Source: a virus. Taken from it: a stretch of 64,000 nt of DNA. Of this stretch, positions 9,199-15,329 are shown one piece after another. The position numbers and the translations under genes were made by a program. The DNA lies in IMG/VR virus record IMGVR_UViG_3300042691_007361, positions 1-64,000 of that record; one strand, given 5' to 3'. The notes under the pieces were generated by a model that saw only the letters and a list, made by a program, of their open reading frames with translations, was not told where the DNA came from and made no database searches. Positions within the stretch are counted from its first letter, which is position 1; every line of letters starts with the position of its first letter.

Positions 9199-9468
9199 TT
9201 ATTTTCCTGTTGCTCTAATTTTAGCTACTACAACACTTACACCTTCTTGTTCAGATCGTAAAAGAACAAATGTTCCTACTGCAACTTCACCTATACTGAT
9301 AGCTTTATTAATTTCATCGTAGTTTTTAAAACTAGGTGTATTTTGAAATCTAGTGACTAGATCTGTAAGAATAGCTGCTTGAGTATCTTCTGAACTTGTT
9401 GTCTCATCAAGTCTATAACTTACAAGAGTTAGATTTCTTGTAGTTAAAAGTGCTTTTTGTTCTGCCAT
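9199..9468 (-). CDS. Small tail-region protein, paralogue 3 of 3
   Basis: 89 residues. Related in layout to the next two genes upstream: a Thr-rich start, a helix, then a segment equivalent to ..I..A...G.I....YV.. (here INKAISIGEVAVGTFVLLRS). Most diverged of the three. Function unknown, probably structural. Confidence 0.6.
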   Translation of the reverse strand: MAEQKALLTTRNLTLVSYRLDETTSSEDTQAAILTDLVTRFQNTPSFKNYDEINKAISIGEVAVGTFVLLRSEQEGVSVVVAKIRATGK

Positions 9469-9486
9469 AATTTCTATGTTTTATTA

Positions 9487-9750
9487 TTATGCGTATCTCT
9501 CAAGAATGTTTCTTGCTGTGTCTACTACTACCTTAACAGTTGGACCTGGAACATAATCATATGCTACATATGTATCATTAGTAATAGTTCCATTATTAAG
9601 AGCAGTTTGAATATCTCCAGTACTTGCATAAACACCTCTAATTCCTAGATACAATGCAGTCATTGCATCAGAAATTTTATCTTGAGAGTTATTGATACCG
9701 TTAATCTTATAAGTTAAGCTGGTAATATTTTGTGTTGTTGTGTTTGCCAT
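9487..9750 (-). CDS. Small tail-region protein, paralogue 2 of 3
   Basis: 87 residues. Shares with the 93-residue neighbour the pattern D.Q.A...G.IT.D.YV..D....P...VDTA.NI...Y, which points to tandem duplication. Structural accessory role inferred from the position between tail genes. Confidence 0.62.
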   Translation of the reverse strand: MANTTTQNITSLTYKINGINNSQDKISDAMTALYLGIRGVYASTGDIQTALNNGTITNDTYVAYDYVPGPTVKVVVDTARNILERYA

Positions 9751-9772
9751 GTTTTCTATTTTTTTAAATTGT

Positions 9773-10054
9773 TTATAAATAATCTTTTATGATGTTTGCT
9801 GCTGTATCAACAAAACGGGGTCTTGGTAAAAAAGCTATGCCATCTGCAAGAACATATTGATCAAGAGTGATTGCTCCTGAAGTAACAGCATTTTGAACGT
9901 CTACTGGTGTATTAAAAGTTCCATTTTCAACTATAGCAACAATCAACTCACTTAATGCTTGAGATTGCTGAAGATCTGTATTGTTAATTAGTGTTGTCTT
10001 ATAAATTCTTTCTGTAGAATTTTGTTTGGTCACAGGTGTGTAATATGACGGCAT
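9773..10054 (-). CDS. Small tail-region protein, paralogue 1 of 3
   Basis: 93 residues. C-terminal half (VDVQNAVTSGAITLDQYVLAD, then VDTAANIIKDYL) aligns with the 87-residue neighbour. No known family. Duplicated small genes in tail operons often encode repeated baseplate or tube components, but that is inference. Confidence 0.62.
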   Translation of the reverse strand: MPSYYTPVTKQNSTERIYKTTLINNTDLQQSQALSELIVAIVENGTFNTPVDVQNAVTSGAITLDQYVLADGIAFLPRPRFVDTAANIIKDYL

Positions 10055-10074
10055 GACTTTTAAATTTTAAATGT

Positions 10075-10203
10075 TTAAACTTTATTTATTTTTTCTTGCA
10101 TGGATTCAAACCATGTCTTTGGTTTTTCTTCTTTTACAACTTTAGCCTTTGTTACTTTAGGCTTAGTCTCTGTAGCAGTTTCTGCTTTCTTCTTAGTTGC
10201 CAT
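10075..10203 (-). CDS. Small lysine-rich protein
   Basis: 42 residues (MATKKKAETATETKPKVTKAKVVK..., ending WFESMQEKINKV). The first 30 residues are Lys/Ala/Thr-rich and likely disordered, like short basic nucleic-acid-binding tails. Spacing of a few bases to the gene upstream supports a real coding region. Confidence 0.5.
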   Translation of the reverse strand: MATKKKAETATETKPKVTKAKVVKEEKPKTWFESMQEKINKV

Positions 10204-10208
10204 AGCTA

Positions 10209-10742
10209 TTAGAATTGATATAGTTCATAATATACATAGAATGCTCCTTCTCCTTGATTAGCACCAGCTATTGCAGGGCTAGCATTAAAGATGGCTGTTT
10301 CTTGTCCAAGTAAAACACCTGTAGCTATGATGTAAGGAATAAAGCTATCATCTAAAGCTGGGCTATAATAAGGAGTAAGCTGAATATAAATGTTATCTGC
10401 GTTACCAAATGTAATATCTGTATTCTGAATTACTAATGGTCTAGCTGTTGCAAAAGCTGGAAGTGGCACGTCAGGTCCAAAGTTTGTAATTTCAATTACT
10501 CCTTTTTGAGTAGTTACATTAACTACAAAACCTAAATCATAGTCAAGAGTATAATATCCAGTGTTTGCTACATCTCCTGCTACTGACAAATCTTTGATTG
10601 TCATACCATAAGTTAAGTATCCATCATCACGAGTTGTGAATGGTACTTGTCCACCAATAGCTACTAGGTCCGTGTCTGCATTACTAGGTGTTGTTTTGAT
10701 AAGACCTTGTGTCTTAATGTAAATCCAATTTAAGATATCCAT
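10209..10742 (-). CDS. Tail structural protein with shared N-terminal motif
   Basis: 177 residues. The start (IKTTPSNADTDLVAIGG...DDGYLTYGMTIKDL) resembles the N-terminus of the spike-like protein, suggesting a common docking module. The rest is a compact beta-rich domain (TTQKGVIEITNFGP, ADNIYIQLTPYYS). Its preceding intergenic space holds a terminator, so this gene may open the fibre operon. Confidence 0.6.
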   Translation of the reverse strand: MDILNWIYIKTQGLIKTTPSNADTDLVAIGGQVPFTTRDDGYLTYGMTIKDLSVAGDVANTGYYTLDYDLGFVVNVTTQKGVIEITNFGPDVPLPAFATARPLVIQNTDITFGNADNIYIQLTPYYSPALDDSFIPYIIATGVLLGQETAIFNASPAIAGANQGEGAFYVYYELYQF

Positions 10743-10790
10743 GATTTTTAATTTTATCGTATACTATAATATACAAAAAAACTTTCATAA

Positions 10791-10822
10791 AAACAAAATC
10801 CCTGAGAGATTTTCCCAGGGAT
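10791..10822 (-). terminator. Terminator between small late genes and fibre genes
   Basis: On the minus strand ATCCCTG pairs with CAGGGAT around an 11-base loop, followed by TTTGTTTTT. It separates the 10891-12190 gene group from the fibre operon. Confidence 0.78.
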
Positions 10823-10890
10823 TATGGTACCTAATTATTAAACTATTAACGACTACCTATGAAAGTAAGCTCTACAAAGATAGATTAATC

Positions 10891-11142
10891 TTAGTTAACT
10901 GCAACAGACTCATATGTTTTTTTGAAGATGTCTGGCTTACATGCATAGAACTCACCTTCAACTCCTTTGATAATATAATCTCCTACTGAAGCTGACATAG
11001 TTCCTTCAAGAGTGTTTATCTTAAGACTATCTCCGGTAACTATAAAACACTTAGAGCAGAACTGTAATACTTCTACTTCATTATCACCCTTCCATTGTAA
11101 TGCTTGGATGACCATTGGTTTCTTTCTATAGGCGGCTACCAT
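10891..11142 (-). CDS. Conserved phage protein of the GDYIIKGV...CKPDIF family
   Basis: 83 residues with the signature YRKKPMVIQALQW at the start and VGDYIIKGVEGEFYACKPDIFKKTYE at the end. This pattern recurs in small proteins of many phages across hosts, as I recall it; the function is not established. It overlaps the GroES-like gene by seven bases (ATGGTAG). Confidence 0.75.
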   Translation of the reverse strand: MVAAYRKKPMVIQALQWKGDNEVEVLQFCSKCFIVTGDSLKINTLEGTMSASVGDYIIKGVEGEFYACKPDIFKKTYESVAVN

Positions 11143-11417
11143 ACAATTGCAATATCACCTTGACTAACCATGAGTTTGATAGTTCCATCAATCTCAACTT
11201 TCTCTGCATTTTGTAATGACCCAGTAGTAATATATACTTTATCACCTACAGCTACTTTATCAGTCTCTACTGTATCTCCAATAGCATATACTTCTAACTT
11301 AGTCCAAAGCTTCATAGCCTCTTGCATGATTTGCTCTTCGTCTTTTGCTGTAAGTTCAATTACAGACTCTTTTTTCTCTGGTACATTAATTAGTACTCTC
11401 TTCCCCATTAACTTCAT
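11136..11417 (-). CDS. GroES-like co-chaperonin
   Basis: 93 residues. Co-chaperonin features are in order: N-terminal MGKRVLINVPEK (compare the GDRVLV start of GroES), VYAIGDTVETDKVAVGDKVYIT in the centre (the G...VKVGDKV core), then VEIDGTIKLMVSQGDIAIVW (the ..DG..y....DIL.i ending). Phage GroES homologues such as T4 Gp31 team up with host GroEL to fold capsid protein. The mobile loop cannot be assigned confidently. Start could also be the ATG at 11408. It overlaps the gene before it by 32 bases. Confidence 0.72.
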   Translation of the reverse strand: MKLMGKRVLINVPEKKESVIELTAKDEEQIMQEAMKLWTKLEVYAIGDTVETDKVAVGDKVYITTGSLQNAEKVEIDGTIKLMVSQGDIAIVW

Positions 11418-11700
11418 CTTCTGGAATTTTAAATGTTACTACTTTTACTATCATCATCTGTGCGGTAACTATTGCTCCCACTGCTTGGTCAAACAATATA
11501 CTTGTTACCGGATTCTTATCACTAGTTTGATAAGAGTCTTTTAGAATCTCTGCTAACTCAGAACAGATCTCCTTTACTCTATCTACTCTAGTATCATTTG
11601 ATGGATTGAATGATCTACCTACTAATAGATCTCCGAACTTTGGCTGTGCCGCCTGCTTCTCTTCTAGTGGCACATAGCGCATACCTTTAATATGACTCAT
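11386..11700 (-). CDS. Hypothetical protein
   Basis: 104 residues (MSHIKGMRYVPLEEKQAAQPKFGDLLVGRSFNPS...). A helix near residues 35-80 contains RVDRVKEICSELAEIL. The pattern FGD.LVGRSFNPS looks like a conserved phage family but I cannot name it. ATGA-type overlap with the gene upstream. Confidence 0.6.
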   Translation of the reverse strand: MSHIKGMRYVPLEEKQAAQPKFGDLLVGRSFNPSNDTRVDRVKEICSELAEILKDSYQTSDKNPVTSILFDQAVGAIVTAQMMIVKVVTFKIPEDEVNGEESTN

Positions 11701-11996
11701 ACTATTTGTCTACTGATTACTATTCCGTTTTCATCTTTGATTTCCTCAATATGGCAATGAGGTACAAAGGTGAGTGCTTCTGCTACTGCATATGATCCAT
11801 CCGGATTTCTTTGTTGAGTAGTCACTTGAACTACTACTCCTGATCCAGCTTTCATAGCTTTAGTTGATTTCATCCAGCCTTCTGCTTCAGATGAAGCTTT
11901 ACAAATTAACTGAAAGGCATCACCATTTCCCCAGAACTGAATATCCTTTACATTCTTAGTGGCACCATTGGCCGTTGTGTTGTGTAATGATTTCAT
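11697..11996 (-). CDS. Hypothetical protein
   Basis: 99 residues, mostly beta (WMKSTKAMKAGSGVVVQVTTQQ, VAEALTFVPHCHIEEI). In other Bacteroidota phages a similar small protein (SEGWMKSTKAME.G.GCVVQV-like) accompanies late genes, as I recall it. Overlaps both neighbours by four bases. Confidence 0.62.
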   Translation of the reverse strand: MKSLHNTTANGATKNVKDIQFWGNGDAFQLICKASSEAEGWMKSTKAMKAGSGVVVQVTTQQRNPDGSYAVAEALTFVPHCHIEEIKDENGIVISRQIV

Positions 11997-12190
11997 GCGT
12001 CATAAGTTTGATTAGTATCCATACCTGAATCTACTCTTGATAGTGCTAGATCATTTATGATACCTGATTTAACTTGTTCTAGTATTCCTACTAGCATAAG
12101 AGGATTTATCTTATCTCCTCCTCCAATGCGGATCTCAATTCCGTCATTGTCATGCAGTGTTACCTGCAGTACTACAATTGATTCTTCCAT
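11993..12190 (-). CDS. Small hypothetical protein, first gene of the main late unit
   Basis: 65 residues from the ATG at 12190 (MEESIVVLQVTLHDNDG). The frame is open back to 12289, but that stretch contains a terminator hairpin and a complete host-type promoter, so the internal ATG is preferred. Function unknown. Confidence 0.6.
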   Translation of the reverse strand: MEESIVVLQVTLHDNDGIEIRIGGGDKINPLMLVGILEQVKSGIINDLALSRVDSGMDTNQTYDA

Positions 12191-12208
12191 TACGTGTTGG
12201 TTTTGAGA

Positions 12209-12238
12209 CAAAGATAATATAAAAACAATAAGCTCCAA
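12209..12238 (-). promoter_or_regulatory. Host-type promoter of the late block
   Basis: On the minus strand TTG (12238-12236), a 19-base spacer, then TATCTTTG (12216-12209). This matches the Bacteroidota consensus TTTG-N19-TAnnTTTG except for one base of the -33 box. It lies about 19 bases before the ATG at 12190, and the -33 box is inside the preceding terminator stem. Confidence 0.7.
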
Positions 12239-12256
12239 GTTTCCCGGGAGCTTATT
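12227..12256 (-). terminator. Terminator overlapping the late promoter
   Basis: AATAAGCTCC (12227-12236) pairs perfectly with GGAGCTTATT (12247-12256). On the minus strand the stem is followed by G then TTTTT. It stops transcription from upstream just before the late promoter restarts it. Confidence 0.75.
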
Positions 12257-12316
12257 ACCTAAATCGTCAAAATCAATGTTTAAAATCAAAAACTATTGGA
12301 GAAGTTTGAGATGACA

Positions 12317-12324
12317 CAAATATA
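12317..12324 (-). promoter_or_regulatory. Second -7 box upstream of the late unit
   Basis: Minus-strand TATATTTG, an exact TAnnTTTG, with a weak TTTTAG at the -33 distance. A transcript from here would run into the terminator at 12256-12227, giving a short leader or a small RNA. Confidence 0.4.
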
Positions 12325-12353
12325 AATATATTTTTAATATGTACTAAAAAAAA

Positions 12354-12461
12354 TTATTTTTTCTTTGTCACAGGCCGAGACTCATATGCATCACACTTAT
12401 GCCCGGTGGTCTTACATGCTGATACCGTAAGTAATACTACTATCATAACAACTACTCTCAT
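12354..12461 (-). CDS. Small lipoprotein
   Basis: 35 residues. Hydrophobic start MRVVVMIVVLLTVSAC with a lipobox-like VSAC, then KTTGHKCDAYESRP. Very short lipoproteins with a CDAY motif are frequent in Bacteroidota phages, as I recall them. Start overlaps the preceding stop (ATGA), which supports translation. Possible role at the inner or outer membrane, unknown. Confidence 0.6.
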   Translation of the reverse strand: MRVVVMIVVLLTVSACKTTGHKCDAYESRPVTKKK

Positions 12462-12598
12462 CTTCCCTGCCCTCTATTTAACTTCTTGTAATTCTTGCTA
12501 GACTTTAACTTACTTGTCTTTGTCTTAGCATGTACTCCCGGGCGTGATACCTTAATACTTGTGTACCCCCGGGCACTAGATTCCTTAACCTTTGCCAT
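12458..12598 (-). CDS. Small basic phage protein (GVHAKTKTS...NRGQGR)
   Basis: 46 residues, strongly basic: MAKVKESSARGYTSIKVSRP then GVHAKTKTSKLKSSKNYKK and a C-terminal GQGR. The GVHAKTKTS...KNYKK..RGQGR pattern is one I associate with many Bacteroidota phages, always as a tiny gene next to the CDAY lipoprotein. Function unknown. Confidence 0.65.
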   Translation of the reverse strand: MAKVKESSARGYTSIKVSRPGVHAKTKTSKLKSSKNYKKLNRGQGR

Positions 12599-12676
12599 AT
12601 CTCTTTCTTATAATATAAGAAAAATAAACCAAAAAATCTATCATTATTATAGTACTAAATTTGGTTTATACTTATA

Positions 12677-12704
12677 CCAAAAAGCCCTGGATAAATCCAA
12701 GGCT
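12677..12704 (-). terminator. Terminator or attenuator upstream of the two tiny minus-strand genes
   Basis: Minus strand AGCCTTGGAT / ATCCAGGGCT stem (one mismatch) followed by TTTTT. It lies upstream of the gene at 12598, so it would act on a leader transcript rather than end a gene. Confidence 0.5.
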
Positions 12705-12803
12705 CTTCCTTACCTACTTAGTTTTAACGAAACTTGGTAGTAAAGATAAAAATTTTTTTTGGATAAATTTTTTATAGTATAAGAGAGGATGTAGTTACCC
12801 ATA

Positions 12804-12854
12804 GATCAGCTGACCCCCGCCACCTCCGCGCTGGGTGGTACCCCCTATGCTGAT
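12804..12854. other. GC-rich nested inverted repeat
   Basis: ATCAGC (12805-12810) pairs with GCTGAT (12849-12854). Inside it CCACC (12820-12824) pairs with GGTGG (12834-12838). Runs of C (GACCCCCGCC, TACCCCC) stand out sharply against the AT-rich surroundings. Could be an origin element, a protein-binding site or a structured RNA leader. Confidence 0.5.
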
Positions 12855-12943
12855 AGAGAGACAGTGCCTGTATCAGAGAATATATTTTAGAAAATAAATC
12901 TCTGGGAAAATGTTTCTCAGATGTTCTGAGACAAACAACTTAT

Positions 12944-12958
12944 CACTAATAATAAATT
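12944..12958 (+). promoter_or_regulatory. Early-array motif, copy 1
   Basis: CACTAATAATAAATT, preceded by AACAACTTAT. Lies 16 bases before the ATG of the first rightward gene. No terminator T-run immediately upstream; the AACAACTT box occupies that position instead. Confidence 0.6.
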
Positions 12959-12973
12959 ATAAATTCTAGTATT

Positions 12974-13129
12974 ATGAATGTTATCAAATATCTTTTAGAA
13001 GAAATCAATGATTTATATATACGTGTTCATGGTGACTCACTGGATAAAGCCGTTCTCACACATTGGGAAGGTGAATCAGTAGAGTTTCTTATGGATAAGA
13101 AATATGAACTGATTTCTGAATTAGATTAG
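12974..13129 (+). CDS. Small early protein
   Basis: 51 residues (MNVIKYLLEEINDLYIRVHGDSL...), acidic and probably helical. First rightward gene, a single-gene unit: early motif 16 bases upstream and an intrinsic terminator 28 bases downstream. No family recognised; small first-expressed phage proteins often modify the host, but nothing here shows how. Confidence 0.65.
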   Translation: MNVIKYLLEEINDLYIRVHGDSLDKAVLTHWEGESVEFLMDKKYELISELD

Positions 13130-13156
13130 ATTCAGATCTTACTGAATATAATTACT

Positions 13157-13184
13157 GCAGCCGTAAATGGCTGCTTTCTTTTTT
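13157..13184 (+). terminator. Terminator of early unit 1
   Basis: GCAGCC / GGCTGC stem with loop GTAAAT, then TTTCTTTTTT. The T-run leads straight into early-array motif copy 2. Confidence 0.8.
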
Positions 13185-13198
13185 ACTAACAATAAATT
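13183..13198 (+). promoter_or_regulatory. Early-array motif, copy 2
   Basis: TTACTAACAATAAATT directly after the unit 1 terminator. It precedes a unit without a credible gene. Confidence 0.6.
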
Positions 13199-13316
13199 AA
13201 CCATGAGCAGGACAGCGGGTTATCTTATGCATGCTAGTAGCTAACAGTATGATACCATAAGAGTTTGAGCTAAGCCTGCACACTTTATTAGTACTCTCAC
13301 AATGAGAGTACTTTTT
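13199..13316 (+). ncRNA. Putative small RNA unit with terminator
   Basis: Only a 13-codon frame exists. GCAGG (13207-13211) pairs with CCTGC (13275-13279), closing a 73-base structure. TCTTATG (13223-13229) pairs with CATAAGA (13256-13262) inside it. A perfect 10-bp terminator stem (13290-13299 with 13303-13312) and TTTTTTT follow. The 73-base length and closing stem recall a tRNA, but the D and T arms do not form. Confidence 0.5.
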
Positions 13317-13332
13317 TTACTAACAATAAATA
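13317..13332 (+). promoter_or_regulatory. Early-array motif, copy 3
   Basis: TTACTAACAATAAATA right after the T-run of the small-RNA unit, 16 bases before the ATG at 13348. Confidence 0.6.
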
Positions 13333-13347
13333 ATAAATGAAACTAAA

Positions 13348-13497
13348 ATGAAAGAAGCACTCATTCATTTCCACAATAATGGAAATACTTGGAAGTATAC
13401 ACTTGATGTATACAGATTAAGAATCTGTTGGTGGAGAAAAAAGAAAGTAAATAGCTTAAACATGAAAGTTCCTGTTATTGCTATTAGCTGGGGGTAA
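13348..13497 (+). CDS. Small basic early protein
   Basis: 49 residues (MKEALIHFHNNGNTWKYTLDVYRL...), basic, with a CWWRKKK patch near residues 27-33. The TAA stop lies in the loop of the terminator stem formed by AGCTGGGG and the downstream CCTCAGCT, followed by TTTATTTTTT. Unknown function. Confidence 0.6.
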   Translation: MKEALIHFHNNGNTWKYTLDVYRLRICWWRKKKVNSLNMKVPVIAISWG

Positions 13498-13528
13498 ACC
13501 TCAGCTTTATTTTTTGTTATAACAACTT

Positions 13529-13544
13529 ATTACTATTCTTAAAT
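13529..13544 (+). promoter_or_regulatory. Early-array motif, copy 4 (diverged)
   Basis: ATTACTATTCTTAAAT with AACAACTT just upstream (13521-13528), 16 bases before the ATG at 13560. Confidence 0.45.
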
Positions 13545-13559
13545 ATAAAATTTTAAGAT

Positions 13560-13793
13560 ATGAAAACTAAAGTTAAAGCTAATGCTAAGCAGTTGCACGC
13601 ACAAGTTCAACAAGAAATAAATGCAGGACGTATTGTTCATACACCTAAATCACCAATGTCACACGCTGAGCGTGAAGTACTTGCTGATGCTGTATTTGAA
13701 CAGAAGTACTGCGTGGATCTTGATGACAAATCTCTCTTGCAGAGAATATTGTTGCACAAGAATAGCAGATTAAGCTTCAGACTAAAAGTCTAA
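13560..13793 (+). CDS. Small early protein
   Basis: 77 residues (MKTKVKANAKQLHAQVQQEI...), basic N-terminus, helical. Single-gene unit ending in the terminator at 13819. Contains SHAEREVLADAVFEQKY. No family recognised. Confidence 0.65.
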   Translation: MKTKVKANAKQLHAQVQQEINAGRIVHTPKSPMSHAEREVLADAVFEQKYCVDLDDKSLLQRILLHKNSRLSFRLKV

Positions 13794-13818
13794 AGTAAAG
13801 TCTTAATCTTTATTAACT

Positions 13819-13846
13819 GGGAGCGTAAATGCTCCCTTTATTTTTT
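13819..13846 (+). terminator. Terminator of the 77-residue gene
   Basis: GGGAGC / GCTCCC with loop GTAAAT (the same loop as at 13163-13168), then TTTATTTTTT running into motif copy 5. Confidence 0.85.
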
Positions 13847-13860
13847 CACTAACAATAAAT
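13846..13860 (+). promoter_or_regulatory. Early-array motif, copy 5
   Basis: TCACTAACAATAAAT immediately after the terminator T-run, 16 bases before the ATG at 13876. Confidence 0.6.
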
Positions 13861-13875
13861 ATAAATATTAAGGTT

Positions 13876-14052
13876 ATGAAAAAGACAAAGTTAACTTACG
13901 CAGATATTGAAGCACTAGAGTTTATTGTTAGAATGTTCCAAAGGGATTACCTTCTAGCACAAAAAGATAGTATGCGCTTTGAAGCATTAAGAATAAAACT
14001 CATTGTAATGAGAGCTGAAATAGAGTATTTAAAGAACAGAGAGAGTGTATAA
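13876..14052 (+). CDS. Small helical early protein
   Basis: 58 residues (MKKTKLTYADIEALEFIVRM...YLKNRESV), one or two amphipathic helices. The TAA stop closes the loop of its own terminator: GAGAGAGT (14039-14046) pairs with ACTCTCTC (14052-14059), followed by TTATTTTTT. Unknown function. Confidence 0.65.
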   Translation: MKKTKLTYADIEALEFIVRMFQRDYLLAQKDSMRFEALRIKLIVMRAEIEYLKNRESV

Positions 14053-14068
14053 CTCTCTCTTATTTTTT
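14039..14068 (+). terminator. Terminator overlapping the stop of the 58-residue gene
   Basis: Eight-bp stem with loop GTATA containing the stop codon, then TTATTTTTT. Confidence 0.85.
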
Positions 14069-14083
14069 CACTAACAGTAAATT
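14068..14083 (+). promoter_or_regulatory. Early-array motif, copy 6
   Basis: TCACTAACAGTAAATT directly after the T-run, 16 bases before the ATG at 14100. Confidence 0.6.
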
Positions 14084-14099
14084 GTTAAAAACAGAAATT

Positions 14100-14423
14100 A
14101 TGAATAAGATTCACAAATTCGGTTATGATATGCTTGGTAAGTATATCACCGTAAAGCTTAATGTTTGTTTGACACAACAAAATCTTGAGGTGCTTGAATG
14201 TACTTACAAAGAGTGGTTAAGTTTCTATCCTGGTTATAAAAACCGGACTAGAATAGAAGGTGTATTACCTCTTGGTTCTCAATCACAGTTTCATACAGAT
14301 CTACAGTTAGCAATAGTGCGAACTAAGATTGATAAACTGAGAGAGACAGAAAAGAGTATTGTATCTGACTATATGGATATAGATAGATTCATACCAAACT
14401 TTGATAATCCTTTTATAGGCTAA
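14100..14423 (+). CDS. Early hypothetical protein
   Basis: 107 residues (MNKIHKFGYDMLGKYITVKL...), mixed alpha/beta. The ATG at 14100 is chosen over upstream TTG codons because the spacing to the early motif then equals that of its neighbours. Single-gene unit with terminator GAGAGC/GCTCTC. Family unknown. Confidence 0.65.
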   Translation: MNKIHKFGYDMLGKYITVKLNVCLTQQNLEVLECTYKEWLSFYPGYKNRTRIEGVLPLGSQSQFHTDLQLAIVRTKIDKLRETEKSIVSDYMDIDRFIPNFDNPFIG

Positions 14424-14430
14424 TCAAGAT

Positions 14431-14456
14431 GAGAGCTACGGCTCTCTTTTTTTTTT
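14431..14456 (+). terminator. Terminator of the 107-residue gene
   Basis: GAGAGC / GCTCTC with loop TACG, then a ten-T run. Confidence 0.85.
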
Positions 14457-14470
14457 ACTAATAATAAATT
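14455..14470 (+). promoter_or_regulatory. Early-array motif, copy 7 (consensus)
   Basis: TTACTAATAATAAATT, the best match to the array consensus, 14 bases before the ATG at 14485. Confidence 0.65.
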
Positions 14471-14484
14471 CTAAACTATTTATT

Positions 14485-14778
14485 ATGAATGTTTTATTTT
14501 ACCATTCAGATGAGTATAAGAAAAATTATACTCCTAATGATCTTGCAGAAGATATTTGGGCTGCATATACAAGTATATATGATAATGTTTTTGGATTCAA
14601 GTTTAAATGCATTGTTGATTTTGAATACCCTCAGAAAATGTCAATTAGAATAATTGAACCTGATGGTGTTCCATATTGCACAATACATATAGACTATCAA
14701 GAATATGAAATATTAAAGTATGTGTGTAACTACATTATCTTTGAGAAAGATGAATTAGAGTTAGAAGAGGATGAATAA
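14485..14778 (+). CDS. Acidic early protein
   Basis: 97 residues (MNVLFYHSDEYKKNYTPNDL...), aromatic-rich with a strongly acidic tail (EKDELELEEDE). Stop codon lies in the terminator loop: AAGAGGAT (14765-14772) pairs with ATCCTCTT (14778-14785). Acidic tails are common in small host-interaction proteins, but no function is visible. Confidence 0.65.
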   Translation: MNVLFYHSDEYKKNYTPNDLAEDIWAAYTSIYDNVFGFKFKCIVDFEYPQKMSIRIIEPDGVPYCTIHIDYQEYEILKYVCNYIIFEKDELELEEDE

Positions 14779-14794
14779 TCCTCTTTACTTTTTT
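14765..14794 (+). terminator. Terminator overlapping the stop of the 97-residue gene
   Basis: Eight-bp stem, loop GAATA including the TAA stop, then TACTTTTTT. Confidence 0.8.
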
Positions 14795-14808
14795 ACTGAT
14801 ATTACATT
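14793..14808 (+). promoter_or_regulatory. Early-array motif, copy 8
   Basis: TTACTGATATTACATT, the ACTGATATT variant of the motif, leading a unit without a gene. Confidence 0.55.
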
Positions 14809-14903
14809 GTTGAACGCACACCAAGTCTACCTATAGCTAGGGTACAAAAATGATGTGGTTGGGCAACTTAAAGAAGAGGACTTAGGTGTCCTCTTTATTT
14901 TTT
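14809..14903 (+). ncRNA. Putative small RNA unit with terminator
   Basis: About 95 bases with no usable reading frame, flanked by the early motif and a strong terminator (AAGAGGAC 14874-14881 with GTCCTCTT 14888-14895, then TTATTTTTTTT). Internally GTTG/CAAC, CACA/TGTG and TACC/GGTA can nest as a bulged stem. The promoter-terminator framing without a gene is the main evidence. Confidence 0.5.
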
Positions 14904-14919
14904 TTACTGATATTAAATT
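14904..14919 (+). promoter_or_regulatory. Early-array motif, copy 9
   Basis: TTACTGATATTAAATT after the T-run, 33 bases before the ATG at 14952. Confidence 0.6.
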
Positions 14920-14951
14920 AAAATATTAATAACCTTTTTAATACAAAAGAT

Positions 14952-15299
14952 ATGAAAAAGATATATTACAATTTTAGTAAAAGCAACACAGTGTGCTCAG
15001 CAAACTTCAGATCAATTCTTGATGCTGTAAAGTATGTCATCTCACCTTATGTGAGATTAGATGCTGAGATATCTGAGTGTAAAATCATTGAACACTTCAG
15101 TGGTGAAAACTTGTATGTAGGATATCCTCCACATGCATTAGGTAATGTTAAGTTCTTAACTTATTACCGTAATGAATATCAGGACTCCTGGACAGGTACT
15201 ATTCATCTAGGTATAGATGGTACATATCCCAGATACTTCAGGATTAAAGACAATGTGCTTTATATCTGTAAATCAACATATGTTGATGTTGAAGCATAG
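14952..15299 (+). CDS. Early hypothetical protein
   Basis: 115 residues (MKKIYYNFSKSNTVCSANFR...), aromatic-rich alpha/beta. Single-gene unit, followed six bases after the stop by the ACTCCC-TTCG-GGGAGT terminator. No family recognised. Confidence 0.65.
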   Translation: MKKIYYNFSKSNTVCSANFRSILDAVKYVISPYVRLDAEISECKIIEHFSGENLYVGYPPHALGNVKFLTYYRNEYQDSWTGTIHLGIDGTYPRYFRIKDNVLYICKSTYVDVEA

Positions 15300-15304
15300 C
15301 ACAC

Positions 15305-15329
15305 ACTCCCTTCGGGGAGTTTGTTTTTT
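15305..15329 (+). terminator. UUCG-tetraloop terminator
   Basis: ACTCCC TTCG GGGAGT: a C(UUCG)G-closed stem, one of the most stable RNA hairpins, then TTGTTTTTT. Confidence 0.88.

Larger units (their letters stand above)
12599..12973. other. Divergence region between late and early blocks
   Basis: No convincing gene in 375 bases. It holds a minus-strand hairpin with T-run (12683-12704), an AT-rich tract with an eight-T run (12750s), a GC-rich structured island (12804-12854), a small hairpin CTCAG/CTGAG near 12927, and the first early-array motif (12944-12958). It is the switch point between leftward and rightward transcription, so a candidate for control or replication signals. Confidence 0.6.

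Noticed and set aside
12495-12740. Open plus-strand frame of about 80 codons
   Set aside because: Antisense to the 46-residue GVHAKTKTS gene and crosses the terminator; composition is not protein-like.
13207-13279. tRNA-like length (73 bases) and closing stem
   Set aside because: Only 5 of 7 acceptor pairs form. No D arm or T-arm stem is found around the TTTGAG loop, so it is listed as a generic structured RNA instead.
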